A DNA stretch of 64,000 bases. Origin: CBDEGK01 sp965237855. Lineage in GTDB: Bacteria; Pseudomonadota; Gammaproteobacteria; Pseudomonadales; Halieaceae. This document shows positions 51,387 through 58,737 of the stretch, one piece after another. The first letter of the stretch is position 1; the number at the start of each line of letters is the position of its first letter. The position numbers were made by a program, and so were the translations under genes. The notes beneath the pieces are model-generated. The model ran no database searches and was not told where the DNA came from. It was given only the letters and a program-made list of their open reading frames with translations. Where the stretch lies: NCBI GenBank assembly GCA_965237855.1, contig CBDEGK010000004.1, positions 930,001 through 994,000 on the forward strand, in the 5' to 3' direction.

Positions 51387-53300
51387 TCAACTGCGGGGTA
51401 GCGCGGCCGCCAACACCGTACGAACATCGCCGTCACGCTGGGTAAACCTTATCGTGTCGAAATACTCCAACACTTCAATGGCCAATTTGCGGCCGCTCCC
51501 CACTCTGCCCTTATAGTTAACCACGGTAAGCGACTCATCGTCAGCGACCATGGCCAGCACGATGTCTGCCAGCGCCTTGACGGTCTCCGGCAAGGCGTGG
51601 CGAGTCTCGTTGATTTTCACTGCCCGCTGCTCGCGCACCGCCGTTCGCAGTGCACTCTCAACCTTGCGTGCCTCAAAGCCGGTGGCCTCGACAATTTGTG
51701 ACATGAGAGGAACCTCCAAACCTCGCTGCTGCAGCAGCTCACAAATTTTCTGCCAACGCTGATCACTCTCGCTGGCCACGGCGGCGGAACGCCCCTTCAG
51801 CGCAACCACACCCTCGCGTAAATTCAGCTCACCACGCTGTAATAACTCACCGAGTACAGCCTTGAGCAAGACGGACTCAAGGGTGAGTTTCAGCTGCTTG
51901 CGCAGGTCGGTAACTTTTATGCCCAGCTGGTCAGGATGACGATCCTGCCAGGCATTAACCTCGGCCAACAGTTGCGACTGCCGCGCCTGCCAGCTTGATT
52001 CCTCAAGCAACCAGTCCCGGTTGTGGTCATTGAACTGGTGTACCGCCGGTGTTTTAAGCCCATCAGCTTCCTCAGGCAACAGGTTCCAGCTGTCCTGGAA
52101 GCGGGAGAAATCGATTAACTGACCGCTGGCGACCAACTCGGCCAGGGCTGCCGCGGCATCCTCACGCGCCATTGCCCGAAGAAATTCCAGGCGCGCCGGG
52201 CGCGCTTTGCCTGAACGCGGCGCCCGGGGATCCAGCACTTTACCGCCGCCCAGGGTCACGCTTTCGCTATCGTCGCGGAGCAGGAATCTCTCGCCCACCA
52301 CACAGCTCAGGGGCTCATCCAGAATCAACTGCACCAGGCAATCCTCGCCCGCCTGCAGGGTATTTCCACGCCGAGTTTCGCCGAGCAGGTAAACCTTGCC
52401 TGGCACGCGCCTGGCGCCCAGGTGTATTCGAATGGGCGACAAGTGGCGCAAGGAAAACGCCAGCCCTGGCAGCAGTGACAAGCGCGCATCAATACGCTGC
52501 GTGACAGCCGCAGCCGGTGATGCCAACAGCCAGTCACCGCGGGCGATATCGGCTTTCTCGACATCGCCGGCAATATTCAGCGCGCAGCGTTGCCCCGCCT
52601 GCGCCGACTGTGATTCCTGGTCCTGTACATGAATGCTGCGAACACGCACCGTTTTATCCTGCGGCAACAATCTCAGTTGATCGCCCACGCTGACAGTGCC
52701 CGCAGTTGCGGTGCCAGTGACTACCAGCCCGGATCCTTTCAGGTTGAAACTGCGATCAATGCTGACCCGAAAATAACCGCCCAACTCTCGCGCCTGTCGC
52801 TGTTGCTCGCGCTGAACCAGGAACTGCTGCAAGTCAGCTATGCCTTCGCCGGTGTGGTTGGAAACTCGAAACACCTGCTGTTCAGTCAAGCCTCTCTCTT
52901 GTAGAAGCGCCAGGCTTAGCATCTCTACCTCGTCGATTCGGTCGTGCTCAACGCGATCTGTTTTTGTCAGCACCAGTACATAGTATTCAACACCCAGCAA
53001 GTGCATGACATCCAGGTGCTCGACGGTCTGCGGCATGGGTCCATCATCGGCGGCAACTACCAGCAAGCCCAGGTCGATGCTGCCAACCCCGGATATCATG
53101 GTATTGATAAAGCGGCGGTGGCCGGGAACATCGATAAAGCCAATCGGGCTGGCACCCTCCACCGGGTAGTAGGCGTAGCCCAGGTTGATGGACAGGCCGC
53201 GGCGCTTTTCTTCCTCCAGGCGATCCGTATCAACACCGGTCAGCTGTTTGATCAGCGAGGTCTTGCCATGGTCCACATGTCCGGCGGTGGCGACAATCAT
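51387..53300 (-). CDS. selB: Selenocysteine-specific elongation factor SelB
   Basis: A 637-residue GTPase that brings Sec-tRNA(Sec) to UGA codons with a SECIS hairpin. G1 is GHVDHGKTSLIKQLTGVDTD (residues 7-26), G3 DVPGHRRFINTMI (about 58), and G4 LTKTD (about 113). Domain 2 and 3 barrels follow (GSGLVVTGTATAGTVSVGDQ), then C-terminal winged helices ending VVNYKGRVGSGRKLAIEVLE, which bind the mRNA hairpin. I choose ATG 53300, two bases after the selA stop, because the family begins MIVATAGHVDHGK. The frame is open 22 codons further, inside selA. Co-transcribed with selA; selC and selD are not in the window. Confidence 0.95.
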   Translation of the reverse strand: MIVATAGHVDHGKTSLIKQLTGVDTDRLEEEKRRGLSINLGYAYYPVEGASPIGFIDVPGHRRFINTMISGVGSIDLGLLVVAADDGPMPQTVEHLDVMHLLGVEYYVLVLTKTDRVEHDRIDEVEMLSLALLQERGLTEQQVFRVSNHTGEGIADLQQFLVQREQQRQARELGGYFRVSIDRSFNLKGSGLVVTGTATAGTVSVGDQLRLLPQDKTVRVRSIHVQDQESQSAQAGQRCALNIAGDVEKADIARGDWLLASPAAAVTQRIDARLSLLPGLAFSLRHLSPIRIHLGARRVPGKVYLLGETRRGNTLQAGEDCLVQLILDEPLSCVVGERFLLRDDSESVTLGGGKVLDPRAPRSGKARPARLEFLRAMAREDAAAALAELVASGQLIDFSRFQDSWNLLPEEADGLKTPAVHQFNDHNRDWLLEESSWQARQSQLLAEVNAWQDRHPDQLGIKVTDLRKQLKLTLESVLLKAVLGELLQRGELNLREGVVALKGRSAAVASESDQRWQKICELLQQRGLEVPLMSQIVEATGFEARKVESALRTAVREQRAVKINETRHALPETVKALADIVLAMVADDESLTVVNYKGRVGSGRKLAIEVLEYFDTIRFTQRDGDVRTVLAAALPRS

Positions 53301-53302
53301 CT

Positions 53303-54700
53303 TTACAGCTCGGCCAACGCCCGCAGGAATTGTTCCTCTTGTTCCAGGCAGCGACAATCCAACCACAGGCCGCCTTTGTGAACGCGCCCTATGATGGGTA
53401 TCGACAGTTGACGCAGGCGCTCAGACAATTGTCGAATTGAAGCATCTTCTCCGAAAACAGCTGATACGTGCAGAGCTGCGCTGGGCAGCGTTTCCACCGG
53501 TAATGAGCCACTGCCAATCTGGCTACTGCAAGCCCGTATCGAGACCTCGAACTCCGGCCCCAGTGCCGCAGCCAGCTGCGGTTGAACCCGCCCTGCCTGA
53601 GTGCGGATATCATCGACGGAGCGGGTTAACTGCCGCAGGGTCGGCAACTCCTGCACCAGTTTCTCGGGATGTCGGTAGAGCTTTAGTACCTCCGCCAGTG
53701 CCGCTACTGTCATCTTGTCGAGACGCAGTGCCCGCTTCAACGGATTTTTCTTGATCTGTTGTATCAGCTCCTTGCGGCCTGCTATCAGGCCAGCTTGCGG
53801 CCCGCCGAGGAGTTTATCCCCGCTGAAGGTAATGACATCGGCGCCACACTGAATGGCGGCCGAGGCTGTCGGTTCGTCAGGTAGGCCCAGCGCGGTAAAG
53901 TCCACCAGGTTGCCGCTGCCGAGATCGATAACAAAGGGCAGATCGTGCTGGTGGGCCAGGTTGGCAAGCGCCTCTTCAGCAACGTCCTTGGTAAAACCCT
54001 CTACCCGATAGTTACTGGTATGCACTTTCATCAGCAGCGCGGTGCTGGCATCTATCGCATTCTCATAGTCTTTCAGATGAGTGCGATTGGTGGCACCGAT
54101 CTCCACCAGGGTACACATAGAGCGCTGCATCACCTCCGGGATACGAAAGGAGCCGCCAATTTCAACCAGCTCACCCCGCGATACCGGCACTGATTTGTTC
54201 ATGGCCAGGGTATTCAGGGTCAACAATACTGCCGCTGCATTGTTGTTCACTACCGTCGCCGCCTCGGCGCCAGTCAGCTCACAAATCAGCGCTTCAACGT
54301 GGCTCTCGCGATCGCCGCGAACCCCGCTCTGTAGATCAAACTCAAGATTGGTTGGCACACCCGCTACTGTCACAACCGCATCAATGGCCGATTGGGGCAG
54401 GCTGGCCCGACCGAGATTAGTGTGTAATACAGTGCCGGTCAGGTTGATGACAGGTTTTAGTGTGGCTTCGTCGGCAACCGACAGCCGAGCAATCGCCTGC
54501 CGTTGCAGAAGATCGTGATTGAGGTCGGGAGCTTCGCCGGCACTGATTTTCTGACGGGTGTCTGCCAGTACATCCCGCAGAGCTTGAGTTAGCGCAGGAT
54601 GGCCCCAGCGTGCCACTTCTTCGGGCATCTGCTGTATCAGGGCATCTACCGAAGGTAGGTTGCGGTGGGGGTTTCCCAGCTGTTCCGAGGCATCAGTCAT
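53303..54700 (-). CDS. selA: L-seryl-tRNA(Sec) selenium transferase SelA
   Basis: A 465-residue PLP enzyme that converts Ser-tRNA(Sec) to Sec-tRNA(Sec) with selenophosphate; the bacterial form is a decamer. Visible features: the N-terminal tRNA-binding part (LPSVDALIQQMPEEVARWGH), NLTGTVLHTNLGRASLPQSA, the substrate-side NVNNNAA-like EAATVVNNNAAAVLLTLNTL, and the PLP lysine in ITFSGDKLLGGPQAGLIAGR (about 290-309). Length matches E. coli SelA (463). Starts 18 bases after the pnp-side terminator, so it has its own promoter or readthrough; selB follows without a gap. Confidence 0.95.
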   Translation of the reverse strand: MTDASEQLGNPHRNLPSVDALIQQMPEEVARWGHPALTQALRDVLADTRQKISAGEAPDLNHDLLQRQAIARLSVADEATLKPVINLTGTVLHTNLGRASLPQSAIDAVVTVAGVPTNLEFDLQSGVRGDRESHVEALICELTGAEAATVVNNNAAAVLLTLNTLAMNKSVPVSRGELVEIGGSFRIPEVMQRSMCTLVEIGATNRTHLKDYENAIDASTALLMKVHTSNYRVEGFTKDVAEEALANLAHQHDLPFVIDLGSGNLVDFTALGLPDEPTASAAIQCGADVITFSGDKLLGGPQAGLIAGRKELIQQIKKNPLKRALRLDKMTVAALAEVLKLYRHPEKLVQELPTLRQLTRSVDDIRTQAGRVQPQLAAALGPEFEVSIRACSSQIGSGSLPVETLPSAALHVSAVFGEDASIRQLSERLRQLSIPIIGRVHKGGLWLDCRCLEQEEQFLRALAEL

Positions 54701-54717
54701 GCGACTGATTTTAGTAC

Positions 54718-54740
54718 AAAAAAAGGGGCCGTAGGGCCCC
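54718..54740 (-). terminator. Rho-independent terminator after pnp
   Basis: On the minus strand GGGGCC-CTAC-GGCCCC, extended by AAA/TTT pairs, is followed by a run of eight T. It lies about 95 bases after the pnp stop and 18 bases before the selA start, closing the metY-pnp operon. Confidence 0.9.
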
Positions 54741-54767
54741 TTTCTTGGAAGTTTACAGTGCTGTTAT

Positions 54768-54822
54768 AGGGTCAGTGGTGATGTGGGTAAGTCCGCAGGA
54801 CTTATCCACACTCCGCTGAACC
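54768..54822. repeat. REP-like extragenic palindrome, copy 2
   Basis: The reverse complement of this 55-bp element aligns with 14318-14371 along its whole length (TCAG-x-GGAGTGTGGATAA ... TTACCCACATCACC ... GACCCT). Inner arms ATGTGGGTAAGTCC and GGACTTATCCACAC form a long hairpin with a GCA loop. It lies between pnp and its terminator. Confidence 0.65.
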
Positions 54823-54833
54823 AACGATAACAG

Positions 54834-56990
54834 TTATCCCGCGTTCTCTTCCGCTACGGAGTCCGACTCTTCGGAAGCTTCGGGAGCCTCTGCGGGAGCC
54901 TCATCTTCGATCAGCTCTTTCATGCTGAGCTTGACCCGGCCGCGATTGTCTACGTCGAGAACCTTCACCCGTACTTCCTGGCCTTCGCTCAGGTAGTCAG
55001 TGACATTCTCAACGCGTTCCTTGGCGATCTGGGAGATGTGCACCAGGCCATCCTTGCCTGGCAGAATGTTGACGAAAGCACCAAAATCGACGATGCGAGC
55101 AACAGTACCTGTGTAGACGGCACCGATTTCTGCTTCGGCAGTGATTTCTTCCACCATGGCCACCGCGGCATCGCGAGACGCCTGGTTCTGGCCAAAGATA
55201 CGCACAGTGCCATCGTCGTCAATATCAACGGTAGCGCCAGTCTCTTCGGTAATGCCGCGAATGGTTACGCCGCCCTTACCAATGATGTCGCGGATCTTGT
55301 CGGAATCAACCTTCATGGTCATCATGCTCGGCGCGTTAACATTCACTTCCGTGCGGTGCGTAGAAATAATCTCGTTCATCTGGCCGAGAATATGCAGACG
55401 AGCTGCCAGGGCCTGCTCGAGTGCCACTTCCATGATCTGCTCATTGATTCCTTCAATCTTGATATCCATCTGCAGCGCGGTAACACCTTCAGCAGTACCA
55501 GCCACTTTGAAGTCCATGTCGCCGAGGTGATCTTCATCACCAAGGATATCGGTCAGAACTGCAAACTGGTTGCCTTCCTTCACCAGGCCCATAGCAATAC
55601 CGGCTACCGGGGCTTTTAGAGGTACGCCTGCAGCCATCATAGCCATACTGCCTACACAGACAGACGCCATGGAGCTTGAGCCATTGGACTCCGTGATTTC
55701 TGAAACCACACGCGTGGTGTAAGGCCAGTCGTCAGAATTAGGCAGTACTGCCTCCAATGAACGACGTGCCAGGCGACCGTGACCGATTTCACGACGGTTG
55801 GTAAAACCAACACGACCCGCCTCACCCACAGAGTAGGGAGGGAAATTGTAGTGCAACATGAACGGATCGCGACGCTCACCGTGCAGGGCATCGATGATCT
55901 GGGAATCGCGGGAAGAACCCAACGTTACCGCACCAATGGCCTGAGTTTCACCGCGGGTGAACAGGGCGGAACCGTGGGCTTTGGCCAGCAGATCAACTTC
56001 ACAGGCAATGGCACGAACCGTGCGGGTGTCACGACCATCGATACGTGGCTCACCATTGAGGATACGCTTGCGAACCAGTTCCTTTTCAATCTTCTTGAAC
56101 AGGTCTTTTACATCGTCCGAAGACGGAGAGTCGTCGGCATCGGTGCACAGTGCAGCAACGGTGGCTTTCTTGGCTTCGCTGACCTTGCTGTAGCGCTCAG
56201 CTTTTTCAATGATACGGTAGGCATCACCCAGTGGGCCTTTGGCCATTTCTTCAACCTTGGCGGCCAGCTCTGGATCAACCTCAGGCAGCGACCAATCCCA
56301 GGTGGGCTTACCGGTTTCAGCTGCCAGTTCACCAATGGCTTGAATAACGACCTGCATTTCCTGGTGAGCAAACAGAACGGCTCCCAACATCTGGTCTTCG
56401 CTCAGCTCTTTCGCTTCTGACTCAACCATCAGCACCCCGTCAGACGTACCGGCAACAACCATGTTCAGCTTGCTGGTTTCCAACTGCTCGTAGGTAGGGT
56501 TGAGGACGTAACCGTCTGCGTCGGTGAAGCCAACACGGGCGCCACCGATAGGACCGGCAAACGGAACACCGGAAATGGCCAGGGCGGCAGAGGTGCCGAT
56601 CATGGCGGGAATATCCGGGTCGATGTGCTTGTCCGCAGACATCACTGTACAAATCACCTGGACCTCATTCATAAAGCCGTTCGGGAACAGCGGGCGAATG
56701 GGCCGATCGATCAGGCGCGAGGTCAGGGTTTCTTTTTCAGAAGGACGTGCTTCACGCTTAAAGAAACCACCGGGGATTTTGCCCACAGCATAGGTTTTTT
56801 CAATGTAGTGCACACCCAGGGGGAAGAAAGGCTGACCGGGCTTGGCAGTTTTTTCTGCTACTACGGTAACCAGTACCGAAGTGTTCTCTACGGTTACCAT
56901 TACAGAACCAGTAGCCTGCCGCGCGATACGCCCCGTTTCCAGAGTGACCGTCTGGTCACCGTATTTAAAAGTTTTCGTTACGGGATTCAC
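54834..56990 (-). CDS. pnp: Polyribonucleotide nucleotidyltransferase (PNPase)
   Basis: A 718-residue 3'-to-5' phosphorolytic exoribonuclease of the RNA degradosome. Two RNase PH domains (GRIARQATGSVMVTVENTSV; DRPIRPLFPNGFMNEVQVIC in the first; RGETQAIGAVTLGSSRDSQI and PYSVGEAGRVGFTNRREIGH in the second) flank a helical domain. KH (IRDIIGKGGVTIRGITEETG, about 560) and S1 (VDFGAFVNILPGKDGLVHIS, about 640) domains follow. The start is the GTG at 56990 (NPVTKTFKYGDQ), with GGAG about 8 bases upstream; the TTG four codons earlier lies in the ribosome site. It is last in the operon after rpsO; the hairpin in 57003-57050 may be an RNase III target as in other pnp leaders. Confidence 0.96.
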   Translation of the reverse strand: MNPVTKTFKYGDQTVTLETGRIARQATGSVMVTVENTSVLVTVVAEKTAKPGQPFFPLGVHYIEKTYAVGKIPGGFFKREARPSEKETLTSRLIDRPIRPLFPNGFMNEVQVICTVMSADKHIDPDIPAMIGTSAALAISGVPFAGPIGGARVGFTDADGYVLNPTYEQLETSKLNMVVAGTSDGVLMVESEAKELSEDQMLGAVLFAHQEMQVVIQAIGELAAETGKPTWDWSLPEVDPELAAKVEEMAKGPLGDAYRIIEKAERYSKVSEAKKATVAALCTDADDSPSSDDVKDLFKKIEKELVRKRILNGEPRIDGRDTRTVRAIACEVDLLAKAHGSALFTRGETQAIGAVTLGSSRDSQIIDALHGERRDPFMLHYNFPPYSVGEAGRVGFTNRREIGHGRLARRSLEAVLPNSDDWPYTTRVVSEITESNGSSSMASVCVGSMAMMAAGVPLKAPVAGIAMGLVKEGNQFAVLTDILGDEDHLGDMDFKVAGTAEGVTALQMDIKIEGINEQIMEVALEQALAARLHILGQMNEIISTHRTEVNVNAPSMMTMKVDSDKIRDIIGKGGVTIRGITEETGATVDIDDDGTVRIFGQNQASRDAAVAMVEEITAEAEIGAVYTGTVARIVDFGAFVNILPGKDGLVHISQIAKERVENVTDYLSEGQEVRVKVLDVDNRGRVKLSMKELIEDEAPAEAPEASEESDSVAEENAG

Positions 56991-57050
56991 AATATTCTCC
57001 AATTAATAAATAGAAGCCGCAGGGCCATCCCCACGGCTCTTGTCAGTTGC

Positions 57051-57320
57051 TTACCGACGCAGACCCAGACGCTTAATCAATTCTCCGTAGCGTCCACCAT
57101 CTTTGCGCTTGAGGTAATCCAACAGTTTGCGACGCTGGTTAACCATACGGATCAATCCGCGACGCGAGTGGTGATCATGCTTGTGAGATGCAAAGTGTCC
57201 CTGCAACTCGTTGATATTCGCAGTCAACAAGGCAACTTGTACTTCAGGTGAACCAGTGTCCCCTTCAGCCAGTTGATAGTCTTGTACGATGCCTGCCTTA
57301 ACTTCAGCACTTAATGCCAT
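57051..57320 (-). CDS. rpsO: 30S ribosomal protein S15
   Basis: An 89-residue protein, the exact usual length. It matches S15 throughout: DTGSPEVQVALLTANINELQ, HFASHKHDHHSRRGLIRMVN and RRKLLDYLKRKDGGRYGELI. It binds the central domain of 16S rRNA early in 30S assembly. GAGGAAC precedes the ATG. In other gammaproteobacteria S15 represses its own mRNA through a pseudoknot in the leader; whether that occurs here cannot be read. Confidence 0.97.
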   Translation of the reverse strand: MALSAEVKAGIVQDYQLAEGDTGSPEVQVALLTANINELQGHFASHKHDHHSRRGLIRMVNQRRKLLDYLKRKDGGRYGELIKRLGLRR

Positions 57321-57397
57321 GTTTCTGTTCCTCTTTTAATGTGCAATCTCTAAATAGAGCCTGTCCGTGCACATTTACAGACAGGTTCGCGCCAGCC

Positions 57398-58324
57398 CTA
57401 GTGGCTGACTATCAGTCGACGCGGCGCCAGGCGCCCATCGTCCAATATCTCTCCTATGCCCAGAAACTCGCCGCTTTCCAGGCCGACGCGCACCATACCA
57501 CTACGGGGCGAATTGGCAACCAGAACCGGTTGTCCCTGGCGAATATAAAATCCGCCTGACTCGGTCAGTCGTACCATGGGCAGGGCCTCTACAGCGGCAT
57601 CCGGCGGCAACAGCAAGGCATCAATATCGGCGTATGCCTCGCTCTCCTTGAGTGCCTCCAGTGCAGTCAGCGAAATCGCCATCTGCTCTGTGAAGGGGCC
57701 GGCCATCGTGCGCCTGAGCACGCTGACATGACCACCACAACCGAGGGCTTTACCCAGGTCTTCGGCAAGAGTTCTAATGTAAGTACCCTTGCTGCAGACT
57801 ACATTTACGTCCACTTCCGCCCGCTCTCCCTGGCGAAAGGCCAACAACTCCAGCCGGTGAATCGTCACCGCTCGGGGCTGCCGTTCAACTTCTATGCCGG
57901 CTCGCGCCAGCTTATACAGGGGCTGACCATCTTTTTTCAGCGCCGAGTACATCGGGGGTATTTGCTCTATCTCTCCCCGCAACTGCTCGAGAGCAGTTTC
58001 TACCTCAGATTCTGTCACCGCACTGGCATCACGCTGTGCCAGCACTTCTCCTTCGCTGTCGCCGGTAGTCCGCTGCTCACCGATGACGAAAGTACTGGTG
58101 TAGCCCTTGTCCGCATCCAGCACATACTGCGAGAACTTGGTGGCTTCACCAAAACACAGGGGTAATACCCCGGTGGCCAGCGGGTCCAGACTGCCGGTAT
58201 GGCCCGCTTTGGCGGCAAAGAATAAACGTTTCGCTGCCTGCAGGGCATGGTTGGAACTCAAGCCCAGCGGCTTGTCCAATATCAGGATGCCGTTTACCGG
58301 CCGCCCCTTTCTGCGCCGGGCCAC
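57398..58324 (-). CDS. truB: tRNA pseudouridine-55 synthase
   Basis: A 308-residue enzyme making pseudouridine 55 in the T-loop of tRNAs. The N-terminal motif NGILILDKPLGLSSNHALQA and the catalytic Asp in AGHTGSLDPLATGVLPLCFG (about residue 48) are present, as are GKALGCGGHVSVLRRTMAGP and a C-terminal PUA-like tail. It starts at a GTG sharing one base with the rbfA stop (TAGTG), with AGGAG inside rbfA, so translation is coupled. Confidence 0.95.
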   Translation of the reverse strand: MARRRKGRPVNGILILDKPLGLSSNHALQAAKRLFFAAKAGHTGSLDPLATGVLPLCFGEATKFSQYVLDADKGYTSTFVIGEQRTTGDSEGEVLAQRDASAVTESEVETALEQLRGEIEQIPPMYSALKKDGQPLYKLARAGIEVERQPRAVTIHRLELLAFRQGERAEVDVNVVCSKGTYIRTLAEDLGKALGCGGHVSVLRRTMAGPFTEQMAISLTALEALKESEAYADIDALLLPPDAAVEALPMVRLTESGGFYIRQGQPVLVANSPRSGMVRVGLESGEFLGIGEILDDGRLAPRRLIVSH

Positions 58325-58707
58325 TACTCCTGGTCCGCCTGCTGGTCGCCGTCAGCCGCCACAGCCCGCTCAATCAGGTCTTCCATGTAAGCGCCGCGCC
58401 CGACACTCTTGTCAAAATGAAAGCGCAGTTGCGGCACCGTGCGCATACTGCTGTCCTTGGACAGCTGCGAGCGCATAAAACCGGCGGCCTTGTTGAGGGC
58501 CTCTAGCGATTCCTTGGCCTGCTCTTCATCTTCCTTGCCTAACACGGTGCAAAACACGCGCGCGTAACCCAGGTCTTTGCTCACCACGATATCGGTAATG
58601 CTCACCATTCCGACACGAGGGTCACGCACTTCAAACTGCAGCAAGCTGGCCAGTTCCCGTTTCAGGTAGTCCGCTACCCGATCTGTGCGTTTGTATTCCT
58701 TCGCCAT
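58324..58707 (-). CDS. rbfA: Ribosome-binding factor A
   Basis: A 127-residue KH-domain protein needed for late 30S maturation and cold growth. It reads YKRTDRVADYLKRELASLLQ, RDPRVGMVSITDIVVSKDLG, YARVFCTVLGKEDEEQAKES and PQLRFHFDKSVGRGAYMEDL, as in the family. It lies between infB (30 bases upstream) and truB, the standard order. Confidence 0.95.
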   Translation of the reverse strand: MAKEYKRTDRVADYLKRELASLLQFEVRDPRVGMVSITDIVVSKDLGYARVFCTVLGKEDEEQAKESLEALNKAAGFMRSQLSKDSSMRTVPQLRFHFDKSVGRGAYMEDLIERAVAADGDQQADQE

Positions 58708-58737
58708 GCTATAGCCCTCTTAGATGCCATAGCCCCG

